Below, in pieces: positions 13,285 through 26,205 of a DNA stretch of 64,000 nucleotides. A program made the translations under genes and the position numbers. The DNA is taken from NCBI GenBank assembly GCA_033026295.1, contig CM065183.1:18803157-18867156 (forward strand). Direction: 5' to 3'. Each line of letters begins with the position of its first letter. Within the stretch, counting starts at the first letter, position 1. The notes beneath the pieces were generated by a model, which saw only the letters and a program-made list of their open reading frames with translations, was not told the DNA's origin and searched no databases. The DNA is from Channa striata. Taxonomy: Eukaryota > Chordata > Actinopteri > Anabantiformes > Channidae.

Positions 13285-16200
13285 TTAACACATAAATTTT
13301 GCCCAGTTAGTGTGTTTTGTAACAGTTATTTATTGTAAATTGAAAATCCCAACTACCTGAAAGGCTGTGCAGAGAAGGGCAAAGAAAAAACAAGGAGGGA
13401 GAAGAAGAGCTGAAGAGCTGAGATGGTGGACTCAGCAGCTTACATTAGTGCGAGCCTTAGTTGCAGACTTTAATTTTAAACGTGTGAGTTGGCTGTCCTT
13501 TGTGTGTCTGTAAGCATGTGCACCTATGGCTATGGTATGTGTGAGAGATAGTGTGTCTGCAGTAAATAATATCCCACCTCAGTCTGAGACACAAAATATC
13601 TCTTTGTTTTTACACTGACCTTATAGTGAAAACTGTCCATTACACTTTGCTACAGTAAAGCTCAACATGTCATCTTCAATATCTTGTTCATCTGACCACC
13701 AATCCAAAACCATATTGTCTTTAGTTTACCGTTAGATATGCCAAAGCAAGAAATGCAGCATTTGAGAGGCTTGAATTGGATCATTTTGTGCACTGATGAG
13801 AAAAAAAAATGTCTAAAAAGTTTCAAGAATTATTAAAATTGTTGTATTTAAATTTTCCTTCAGTTGACTCATCACTTAATTACAGTTGTAGACTTTTATT
13901 TGGAGAAAAGAAACAAGTGACTTGGTTTTCGATTGGTTGGGATTCCTCCCATTGAGCGATCGGCAGTCCTTCTGGGGCTGTTGTTTCTGGCCACGGGGCT
14001 GGTTTAGCGCCACATAGGCATGAGGTCATAAGTTTATCCTGGCTCTGCCCCACTGTGCCTGGGGAACAGTGGCTCGGCGCAGGCATAACGTCAGGTCCCT
14101 CAGACCCTGGGCACAGTTGCCAGGATAAACAGCTCCAGTGTTGGAACAGACGAGGAGGCTCGGCCACTTGTTTTTGCTATAGTCACTGAATCTATCACCT
14201 TCGTGCTTAAGAGCTGAGTTAAATGGACACGCAGCCTAATTTATCTCCCTGTGGTGCCCACTCAGGCACTTTGTGGACAGAGTGAAGTATGTGAAAAGAG
14301 TAAGAGACAGGGAAAGCCTGCAGGAAAGAGGCAGGAGACCATATGGTAGCATTCTGTTATGACTAAGGCAGCCACTGTGTTCAGGTTTGCCTAGCTGATC
14401 TTTAATGGCCTTGATCCCTTTAAGTCAAGCAGCCTTCGCCAGGCTGTAAATCTTACGGTCTATCGCGGCTTTGGAAGGACATAGCCAGGTTGTTGGACAT
14501 GCAAGGTTTACAGTAGGTGAAGACATGTGAGCATGGGGGGCAGGAGTGGAGCACATGCACTGTATGAGGCTCACTAACAAGTTGGCTACAGCAAAGGAAA
14601 GAATCTGCGTAGCTTGTAAGCTCTGAAGTGTTGGCGATGATGGCGTCCATCCTCAGAACAGACTGAAAACCTCATTATAGACGATATGTAACAGAAGCCT
14701 GGGGCAGTGATTTTCTCTTTAAAACCTTCTCGCGGTCTGGCCAAGCAGCTGATGTGGAGGTTCAGGTGGTTCCAAGATTTGTGTCTTTTTCTACCGTGAT
14801 TAGAAGAATACAAGAATGTTTCACAGTTAAAGCTGATGCAATGTTCTTTTAATGCCTTAATTCCATTTACTGTAGAAAAACAAACACACATACCAAGTAG
14901 AAACACATGCTGGCATGCATACGAATGCCTACACGTGCAAACACAAAAAACATGAGCAATTACACAATTACGAGATATTAGAGGATCTAGTGTGAACGCT
15001 CAGAGAAGGCTGCAGAAGGCCCGAGCTGTTACTTGACACGTGACATTGTCCATTGGGTGTTTTTCCTTTAAGATGCAGTGTGTGCTCCTATGCACAACTT
15101 CAGACTGACAAGAACCAAACTCAATTTATTTTTTACACATACTGTGCAGTAGTGTGAGCTTGAATGACTGACGACAACGCATTAGTGCCGATGTAGGCAA
15201 CGCATTTATTTGCTGGTGGATGATGGAACCATCGGCTATTCCTCAACTTTGCATCTGAAATGCAATATCGTGATATATGTAAGTTGCGCTTAATTTTTAC
15301 TGAAAGTCTCTGACATCTTCACACAAAGTTTTCTTTTACAACAGAACTGAGAAGAATTTGCATATCATTTCCTGCATCCCAACAACAACAACAAAAAAAC
15401 CCCCTCAAACTTTAGTCCCTCAAAGGTGCATAAGTACTGCAAGTCAGTCTCCCTCAGGTGTAAGTTGGTGGTGGGTAAGGAACCTTCAGAGTAAACATAT
15501 CCTGTGTCATGGTTGTTCACAGGCTGTTACATATCTCAGTCATTTAGATAGCGGGGCCTAATGTATGTGGATGTCTGCGAGGGGCATCAGATCTTTTCAC
15601 GTACCTCGACAGTGGTGAGCCACCTTGAGAGATTAACCTAATGGCAGAAAACCCAGTGCTAGTACAGTACTTAAGAAGAAAGGTCGTATTCCTGTTTATA
15701 AATCTAAACAGAGATCGAAAATATTCTTACAGAAAATAATTACAATACCACAGTACATCTCACAGTAAAGACTGTTCATACTGACACCAAGTGTTACACA
15801 TTAGAAGTTACACATATATCAGCAAATAACTGTCAGTGTAAATTGCCACGGACTAAGACGGAATGGGAGGAACACCATCACCTCATCACTGAAGGTTCTC
15901 TTGTGATAAAGTCCTGTGCTGCTGTCCTGTCCTCCTCACATCGGCCCTGACTGTGTCTGTCATTAGGCAGGAATGAAAGGAGAGTATTATGGAGCGGGCC
16001 TGGCACCAGGACTGCAGGACCATTAGAGCCCTGGCCTCTTAGCGCCAACAGCAATTACTCCACACCACTTGGCTTTTAATTACGGTGACATCAGCTTGAC
16101 ACAGTGCACTTTTTGAAAAGGTCAACAGAGAGGACGCTGATGGTTAGCTTTGCATTGCTTGCCTTATCAGCTGTACCTGTAACATCAGTAATGTGTTACT

Positions 16201-19200
16201 GGAAGAAAAAAAAACATTTTCCAAAGTCTGAAGCTGCATACAACGGTGACAGGAATGTCAAGGCTGTGTGTATATCCATCCTCCTAGCCTAACCCTTAGC
16301 CCCCACCCCCCCATCGCCACCATGTACAGCCAAGCGTATTCTTGGGTCAGTCCCAGGTGAGGCAAGACGATTCACTACTAGACAGGATCTGCTTTCAGCT
16401 CTTTATCACAAGTGGGGCCAAGGTATCCAGGGAGAGCTCCGGGTGCTTTGTGTTGTAAATGGCACAGACAGTGTCCTCAGTGAGGAAGGAGAGGACCATT
16501 CGCTGCACTGGAGCCTGGTAATTGCAAAGGCGATTCATCAGCCCAACTGTAACTCAGCTCCTTACAACAGAGACATTTATCTGAGCTAAAGAGAGGAACA
16601 ACACGACTTTACTAGCGACAGAAAATATTGTGGTACTGTGTAGCTTAACAGGTAGCCATGATTTATGACGGAATATACAAAGTCTGAGCTGCTCTTTCGA
16701 GTGACTAAACTGCAGTCAAACAACAGCTGGTTTTAATCTTACAACAATGAAATGATAGTTTTCACCTAAATGTTAGACTTTTAATGGAGGGTAAAGATGT
16801 GGGTCAGTAAGTCTGTACAGCAGAACACAAAAAGTACTGGCAACATTAGCATGACATTGGTACTGCTGTTTTTATGGTCACCAAAGGGCAGATTGTAATG
16901 ATCATGACCAGGCTTTAACTTCTACGTGCATGTAAGAAATGCCAAAATCCAACGGGCAGATTGCCATCATGTTTGCTGAGCGTGGCCTCTAGAGAACTCA
17001 GTTTTTCTTTCATGCCCTCAAGTTACACTTTCTGTCAGAAGCGTGCAGGTGTACACAATTTCTGAGAGATCATTAAACACAGGAAACTGGATGCCCTCAA
17101 CATGTTTCTTAATTTAACGTATATGACTTTTTTACAAGATGCTAAGTGTTTGTTTGGTGAGCTACAGTGGAGAATCGTCCACGTAAAAGAAGCCAGTGTT
17201 CTGTGGCTGCTCATGTAACAGATGATGTACAGGGCTTCATGTACTGCGCTGATACAGACATCACACAACTATTGCATAAAAATGTCAGATAAAAATAAAA
17301 GCAGCAGACATCTGGATCCAACCCGTCACGGTTTAAATACTATATAGGTGGCCGTAACTTTTTACTTTATGCCCTTACAGTACAGGTGAAAGCCTTTCAC
17401 TACTTGGCTTACCCATATGGAAAGTTACCTGTGATTTACGAAGCTGGGAAAACACTGTGATGCTTTAAAGTTGAACAGAGAACTTGACTTCGTGGTAAAT
17501 GCAGAGTCACTCAGGAAATGTGCTCGAATTCTATGTCACGACCAGAACTAGCAGAGAGAGCAGTTGCATGTCCCTCCACAAACACAGCATGTACCTGCAA
17601 ATTTGTTCATCCTCAAGAAGCGCAGACTGTTAGAGATTCACATTTACACGTATCGACGTACAAAAATGCACAAACTGCACATCAGGAAACGCGCGTGTGC
17701 AGAGGTGCACGAACACAGACAACAGTCACCCACAGCCTGAGCTCTCGCAGCTCTCAGGAGATCCTCTGCTCCCCTCTGAAAGACATCTGCAAGCAATCCA
17801 CTCTTTTTACCCATCTCCTCTTCTCCCCCCGCCATAGTCACCCACACATCTGATTGTCCGTGCTCTGTGCTGCACACTGCCCCACGCAAGTGCAATTAAA
17901 GTCGCAAAATCAGAGTGTTACACTTTGGCTGTACAGTAACAGATCGCTAATCCACGGCACACAGTAATCGCTAGCGTTAGAGCGTTGTACACAGCAAGCC
18001 CCACCAGCAAATCTGTAGTTCATAATCACCATTCTTCCTTCACTGCAAGAGTAAAGGAAGGTTAAAGCCTGTTTCCAATGAGAAGAAAAAACACAGCTAC
18101 AAAGTAGACTGCACAAGTCCTATTGTTGCGCTAACGTTTATGAAGTTGCTTTAAATAGGCTGTATTGTTAAAAAACTGAAAGGAATAAAACAAAGCTTTT
18201 TGTTTGATGCTGATGAGATGCAGTGAAGAAAAGGTGATGGTCCTTAGCGAAGAGAAATGTGATCAGCTACAGATGATAGATCTGCTTTCCATATGGTCAG
18301 TTACAGACAAGCACACGTGTTGAGCGAGTACACACACACACACCTTTTACAAGTGTGTGAGATGAATGGTTCGATGAAAACGTGTTTACTGGCAAACAAC
18401 TAATTGGACTGAGAAATGCAACATCCATCAACAGTAAACGCTTTTAACACATTAGTATTTTTTTAACTATGCATATCAGATGTTGCATAGGATCATTATG
18501 TGTGAGCACATCTGCAGGCTGGGAACCAAAACAGCTCCACAGTGAACGCATTTTGTTCTTATTTCTGTTCTTCTCTTGTCTCTCTGTTCCCAGTAGGTCG
18601 TCTGGTGTGAGAAGAGAAGGGACCAGAAGCTGAGACGAGAGCAGAGGGCACAGAGGGAAGGCATCTGTACGCTTGCTGACAGGAAAGAGAAAGATGGAGC
18701 AGAAAAATTAGGAAGTTCCTGAGTTAAATTTTTTTTTTTTTTTATAAAAGAACATAAACGAGAAGAAAACGAAGCGGCGCCAAAATATTTGCACTTTCCC
18801 CTCCCCGAGTTTGACATATTATTTGTTTGTATGAGTTTTTATTTTCTTAAGGTGATTGAAAAGGCTTACGTAAGAATGAGAATATATTTGTAAAAAGAGA
18901 GGGCAGCCTTACCACTGGAAGAGCAAACGTTAACACGTTTCCCTGCGTGTTCACTGTCGCCATTTGACGTGTCCTCAGATAAGAAGAACAGGCACTAGCA
19001 CACATTTCGTGGCCATTACGTTAGACTTAAGTGCCCCCTGTTACACATAATAATACAGAGGCAAATGGTAACCTGCTCACAGGAAGCTGACAGTGAGTCA
19101 AATTCAGCTGTTCAGCAAGTTATACTTTCTATAAAAAAAACACGGCAGAGCAAAACAATCCAAACTAACATGTAATGCTGTTTGTTAACGACCCATGTCA

Positions 19201-19327
19201 CGTGAATGGCAGGTAGTAGAATTAAACTGTGACGATGGAGACGTTAATCAGCATCAAATTAGCAAATGTGCAGCACCTTTATAGAAACATTAAGAAAGTT
19301 GGACTTGTTAAGTCCGCTGTTTGTTCA

Positions 19328-19516
19328 GTACCAGTGTTGGGGAGAGCTCGCTCTGATTAAGGAGAACTTCCCCACCACAAACCTATGTAAGAACATGATG
19401 ATGTATGTTGTTTGGACCTTTTCTCCATAAGATGCCTTGATGTTTTTCCACTTGCTTCTCACAGGAAAACATGCAGGATTACAAAGGTTAAAACCGCGCA
19501 TCCCCAACACTGGTAC
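19328..19516. mobile_element. hAT-like miniature inverted-repeat element
   Basis: The left end GTACCAGTGTTGGGG (from 19328) is the exact reverse complement of the right end CCCCAACACTGGTAC (to 19516), giving a 189-bp element with 15-bp terminal inverted repeats. CAGTGTTGGGG termini are typical of hAT-superfamily non-autonomous elements in fish. There is no transposase ORF inside. The eight bases flanking CAGTG on each side do not match, so the target duplication is degraded, or the outer GTAC belongs to the repeat. Confidence 0.6.
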
Positions 19517-22500
19517 AAACACAACACTAATACAGTTTCATCATTATCCCAACCCGAGCCTAATATGTGTTTTTTTTAACTCTGTTGTCTTTAGCTGCTA
19601 AATGCCTCGCTCTGTTCCCCGGCTAATTACATACTGTCTAAATGGCGTTTAGCGGCTCAGTGGGTTTATCACTGCTCATTAGCTGTTTTCAGAAAGCTCA
19701 GAGGCCGAACTCTACAGTGAAGTACGTGTAGTCACTAAAAACAACGAGCATATTTTGCTTTGTGGAGCTGCAGAGTTCCGCACCATGCTCTCTAGTTGTA
19801 GGTACAAAGGAACATTTGTGCACATCTGGTCTAACGTCGGTGCATACTGCAACGCAGCCTGCTAATTACAGTCACACAGTTTTAAGTACAATCCACCATG
19901 AGGACCTTTGCTTTATACATATTTCGACTTTTGTGTAATTTTATGTCGTTTTCTCACACCCAGCTACATTTGTTTCCTCCGCTTTTTTTGTCAAACCTGA
20001 AAAAACAGTGGAAGCATCTGGCATTCCCAACACGTGAACGTTGAATTGTTTGGTCATTGGCTTGTGTTGCTCACCAGGACAAGTTGCAACTGCATTAACA
20101 AATCTCTGACCCCCTGGCGGGGATTTCATTTTTCCATTAAACATTACAGTCCAGAAAAAGAGAAATATTCTGAAGAGTGCCAGGAAAAGGAGATAGCTAA
20201 ACCCGACCGGTAAATGTAAGGAACTAAGATGTTTACATGGGCCAGTCTCCCATTAATATCAGCTCATTTCAGCTGTCATATTCACGTTTATCACTGTTAT
20301 TGTAAACAAGATGTGGCATTTACAAATGCTAGTTCCTAAAATAAATATTTTTGTCTCCCAAGTACTATCAGAGTACATTCTGTGCATGTAAACACATTCA
20401 TTGTCTTTCCTCCAACAGTTGATGTCAGTGCTGCTCTGTTAAACCACCACACATACTTGGAGCTTTGCCACCTTATGTAAGACAATGCAGTGAGTCCTAA
20501 AATACCCTCCAGGGTGTCTGATTAATAGGAAAATGACTGAGCGGAGAGAATAAACACTAGAAACAAATAATAAAACAACAACCTATGAACCGGTTTCGGA
20601 CTGCAAAAAGTAAAATGTCTTTCTAACATTTGGGATCAATTGACTTTTAAAAGTGGAGAATGACAATGTTGGCTGTGGTCTGAATGCTTGTGTATTCTTT
20701 TGAGTTGTGTATTTCTTAGCATAGTCCCAAAAAGTCACTGAAGTGACTCATGAACGTGAAACAAAAAAGGTTCCTATTGTAAATATGTACGATAACCTGT
20801 TTTACTGAATTGCATTGTGCAACATTGTGAGTTTCGTTTCCTTCACTGTCACTTTCTTATAACAAAATATAGATGATACTTTTTAGCGTGTTTATGTCAA
20901 CTCAGACATTAGGCTCTAACAGTAGCTAACTCGACACTGTAATGCTTAGACCAGACTGTGTGTTATCATGGCTGAACAGTGTTTGTTTTATCTGCGGAGG
21001 GGATTTTTGACTATTTCAGCTTGTGTTTCACGGTTCCCACCATCACTACACGCAGTTGAGAACAGGATCTGCTGCTTAATCCACAACAATTACATCTTCA
21101 GTCGAGTCTCAATTAAACTGGACAGTTGTGCCAAAAATGAGTAAAGCAGCTTGTATTTCTTCGAGGTCTGTGGAGTCTCTCCTGAGTGCCTGCTCCAGTC
21201 CAGGTTTGAACACTGGGCTTGTGTGCGTCTGCTGAAGTGCTTCCAGACGCTCGAGAGCAGCAGATCACATGCAAGATCTAAAACAACCTAACAGGCTAGT
21301 AATCACTGCTAATCACCATGGGGGATGTATAGCGAGGGAGGCTTACAGATGACTGTCAGGCTGACAGTGAGAATCCAAGTTTGTCTTACACCTCGCCGGC
21401 CACTTTTCTACTGCAAAGCCCCACCAGGCTTGTCACAATCATCTCAACATGGTTTGCAAAGAGTTCCTGTTCGCAGTTAAAGGAATCAGAGCCGTCGGAA
21501 AATCAAACAGCGAGACCTGTTGCCTTTGGATGAAAGAGCTCAATGTAAATCATGTGGCACGAGGTGCAGCGCTTTGGTTCTGCAGCAAAAACTAAAAGGT
21601 TTCACCACTCAGAAGGCCTGTGTTACAGAAAACACAAAGAGGAAAAAAACGTTCTGGGAATCTACACAGATAAATTGTTAGAGTTTATGAAGTGGCTGTT
21701 GGCACACAGCAGCAGCTTCCACCTGGTATGTGTCAATGTTTTTATAGTTCCCACCTGAAGTGTGACATAAATTTAGATAATGAGGAAACGGTCTGTTGAT
21801 GCCCTGCACTCAGAAGCACAGAGAAACAAACACACCAGCTACTTCCTACTTGACAGCTCATTGTTCAAGTGGACGAAGTGTGATTTGGCTTCCAGAAGTC
21901 ATAAATCCCTCAGATAAGGTCATTTTTTACTCTTCTGCAGAGGCAGTGTGCAGGAACAGAGGCGTTTTGTGGGAAGAGTTCGACACTGACCCCTATTAGT
22001 GAAGCGGGTTCACTGCAGAGTGCAGCACACATGCTTAAACACATTCAGTCAAGTCAATGGAATATCATGAACTGTCAATAAACCTTTTCAACTAAGCTCT
22101 GTCTTGCATTTTTTCTGAATTTTCCTGGGTGCCCATATGATACAACCATTTTACAATACTCTAAATGACTCTGCGGTTGCTCAACTGTCCTTGCGTTCGA
22201 ATGTCAAGAATTCACTGTTTGGCCTGTTGATGCGAGATGCTCTGATTTAGTGGAGGGACTTCAAAGGTGTAGATGCTGAAAGAGTGCATGATGGGAGGCG
22301 GGGGGCTATGGGGTGAGGCTGCTGGTAAAGGGGGGGGGGCAAGGGATGAAATTGGAGCCAAGAGGCAGCTGCAGTACATCTGTCTTGTACTGACACATGT
22401 GGCATTTGACTTTCAGTGTGAAGTTCAAAAGAGTTTTATAATGACGCAGCTGCTTAAGGATGCTTGTGTGTGCGTGTCTGTTTAAGAAAGAGTGGATGTG

Positions 22501-25500
22501 TGTTTTCTCCTTTGTTGAAGGTGGGATGGGGGTAGGAGGGCTGCCAAGGGGCTTTCATAGGTGAAGACTGGAATTTGGGTTTTCAAAGTGACATGTGGGG
22601 AGTACAGGTGCTGTATGAAGCTTGAAACTTTCGGTTTCCCAACATTCAAACTGGCTGCAATATTAGTATTAATAATAGTTTGATCATATCTTTGATAGAT
22701 TTTACTCTTCTCCATTACACAAAATTATGCACATCTGCACATTAAAGATTGAGTTTGTATGACTGCTCCATTTACAGCAGGTGAAGATTTGATTTTTCAC
22801 ATTTTGACAGTAGAATTTAGTATCATTTCATATTTTGTGATTTTGGACTGATCCTTCTAGATCCTGGGTTTTGGGAACTTGTGATGGGAATTTTATCTGG
22901 CACAACAATTAAGTAGAAACTCAAACATGGGCATAATAGAGTTTAGATGTATTTTTTTAAATTTTACAGTACATCAATGTTTCTGAAAGCCTTTATATGA
23001 GCAAATAAGCATCTCTAACGATCTCATATCTAAATCCTTGTTTAAAAAAAACAAAACAATCTTTCAATTCACAGGAATCATCAGTGCAGTTAGAGCCCCC
23101 CCCCACATGCTGCAGTAGTGATAATTTTGCACGGGCCCCCGACTCCCTTGTCCGCATTGAAACACTTAGAAACAGATCACACCATTACAGGTAATTAGGA
23201 AGGGCCATTAGCTTGTGTGATAGCCAAACATTAGCAGTGGGGGGTTGATTGTGCACACTGCTCACCATTTGTGCCTGATGCTCTGCCTCTGCGCCTGCAG
23301 CTGCACCTGCCCAGCAGCATGAGCGCAGGGTCAGAGGGTTGCCTGCCAGGAGGGAGACTCAAGGGTCAAAGGTCAACTTCCAGACAGGCATATGCCCACG
23401 CTGATTGAGAACCGAGCATGCAGGTGGACAACGTATTTCACTCTCTAACACTAACTATTCTTTCCTCTGTTGTTTTGACACTCGCATGTTCTGCTGGGGA
23501 ACATATTAAGTTAAATATAGCCCTTTGACTTTAGAGGGTTTTTGCTTTGAACAGACTTTTATCGTAAAACAAGTGAACATGAGCAGAGGAATTCCCACTG
23601 CTTTTTAAATATTTGCTACTGAAACATCCTGTTTATTGGAGACAAACAAAAAAGGCACAGTATTCTTTAAGGTTTGAAAGTAGAGCAAAAGCACAAACTA
23701 TAAGAAAAAAAATCACATATGGAAAATATTAATAGAAAATATGTGTAATTTACAAAGGTAATAAGAAAGTTATTAAATATGAAACTAGTGAGTCAGTGCT
23801 GGCCAGATTTATCTGTCATTTGAAAGGACCTGCTTTTCATTACTTTCATTGGTCGGAGGCAACGCAATATTTATATGTTTTTACTTTTCTACGTTTCACA
23901 ATAAGTTATTTTCATGCACAAATGATGTGGTTTGTGCTCAGGCTAGGGAATGTTTCCTCACCCAACATGAAATCTTTTTTTCAATGCTTTTTTTTATTGA
24001 TTTGGCTTATGCACTTTGGCAGCGAAAAGCACTTACCGACTGCCCATTTGGATTTGTTCAGGAGGCAGGTGTGTGCACCGATGTCATGATTCAGTTTCGC
24101 TAAGTCAATAACTTTACAAGTGGAAACGGAGCAAACGCACACGCACAAAGATGTATTTGCACATGCAAGCATGCAAAGAAGAAAAAAGGAAGAGACTACA
24201 AAAAAACAACAGACTGGATTAGATTAAACTTTACCGATGCATGTGAGGAAAGACAGGAGGTGCCAGGAAGGTCGACGCTATTGATCAGCTGAAACTAAAG
24301 CATGAAAACCACAAAACCGCTGTAATGAGATATTTGATTTTAAGTACCGAGGGACTTCATAGTAGGAAAATACTGAAAAGCGTGTATACATGCAATATCT
24401 GGATACGAATATTCCTTAAAATTTAGGTCCACATAAACACAAAATACTAACAGACGTGAACAAACTCTTAGTAGTATGAACATAAATGGTCATCATAAAA
24501 CAAACAAACCAAGATGGGTTCAGCCCTAAAAATCACCTCATAGGATTTTTGCTGATTTTATCAGATCAAGGTCCGTCTGGATTTCAAATCAATATGTGCG
24601 TGTTGCTTCTGTCACAGATCCAGGGTGACTGGACAGATTGTAGAATAACAGTTTCCATACACAGCTTGAAAAATCACAGGGAGCACTGGAGTCAACGGGG
24701 TTAAAAATCAAAGCAGATCTGCTCCAGTATGTTGGATCTTTGAGGCTCTAAACTGTTCCAGCAATGTGTGACGAGGGTTTCTGTTTAAACTATTCTTAAA
24801 AACACATTTGTAGGAATGCAGCAAGTGACGATTATTGTCATTGTCTGCTGATTAACATTTCTTTTTGCTAAGTAATTGAAATGGCATTTAAACAATTTAA
24901 AAATTGTTATAAAGTGATTGTGTTACTTTCCAGAGCCTACAGTTATTTTCTTAGACCACTGCAAGCAACAAGTTTGCAAAAACGTTTCTTTGATCAAGTA
25001 AGAGACTTATATTTGCTGCTGTTTTTCCTTTAGGTACAATAAGATTTTCTCTTAAAAAAGACAACAAATTAAATATTAACTTTTCATCAACGGTTGAAGG
25101 GTTTCCTACATATGTAAGGGTTTGGAAAGTCCTGTGAGCTCATGGGTTTATGAAACGGCCTAAATGTTTGTTGAATAAAATTGGAAATGCATGATTACCA
25201 TTCATTTATTTAGTTCCTAGAAAGAACGTTGGCTATACCAAGTGTACCCGTCATAGCGTGTGTGTTCCTGACACTCAGGGCCTACCCATTTCTGTGAACA
25301 CCATCACAGTACACAGACAAAGTTAGCTACAACTCCACACAGACGCACACACGCGGCTAAAGCACGTGCTATCGTGTTGTGTTTAGTTCCAAAAGGAAAC
25401 AAGTCATTGTTGAGCCCTGACTTGAGAACAGCTGTGTTGTTTCCACTAATGATCATTTGAGGTCTGGGTGCAGCAGATGGACTGATCCACAGTCAGTCAG

Positions 25501-26205
25501 GATGGAGGATGTCGATCAGCTGGTCGGTGAGAACCAGAAGAGGCCCACGGCTGCTAAACTGGCAGGTTTGTCCCAAATTTAGCGCCTGGGTGAGATTTCA
25601 TCACTGGTCCCGTGTGCGTCTGTGTGTGTTGTGTTCGCTAAGGAAAATTGCCAGGGTCATAGACCAAACACGGGGATGAGGAAAGGATCAAGGTATAACA
25701 GTCAGGCTCAGTGGTGAGAACCTATGGAGATACTGCACAGATAGTTTTATAGATTTGAATACATCCGTGTACAGTAGGTGTGAGGATCTAATTCTCTGCA
25801 TCCTGCACAATGTCTATACAACATCTGTAAAGGCTCTTTAGTTCTTTTACTCCCTTTTTCTGGACAAGACCTGCTGGCTGCTTTACGACATAGCACAGGT
25901 AAGTCAGCAGATAATGTATGAAACATACAATGGACTTATTGAATTCATTTTATACTCACAGAATATACATCTAAAATATGTTTTTTGTGTCCTAACATGT
26001 TTCTGCCTTTATTTAACAGTTTATCCTATACAAAATAACCTTTTCTTGTCTTCTGTTGCCTCAGGTGTGTTATCTACAGGAGTCAAAACTATCCTCCTGA
26101 ACACTGATTCTGGCATCACTGAGGTTTTGGCAGACAATAAAATCTGAAGAAATTCCATGCACCTACAGTACATCCTGAGGGAGTGACGTCCTGCCATCAA
26201 ACCAA

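Larger units (their letters stand above)
13143..26205. other. Gene-poor intergenic region
   Basis: About 13 kb between the smoc1 stop and the hexose transporter. No exon could be supported on either strand; the short ORFs lack splice context or homology. The left part must include the smoc1 3' untranslated region, but no single polyadenylation signal stands out (candidates AATAAA near 17294 and 18184). Recognisable items are a 21-bp direct repeat (13243-13284), the inverted-repeat element at 19328-19516, and a run of ten G at 22330-22339. Confidence 0.6.

Noticed and set aside
25502..25567. ORF MEDVDQLVGENQKRPTAAKLA as the first exon of the hexose transporter
   Set aside because: Its donor leaves phase 1, but the helix-1 exon at 26629 needs phase 0, so the frame would break. 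It could be an unrelated ORF or an alternative 5' exon.
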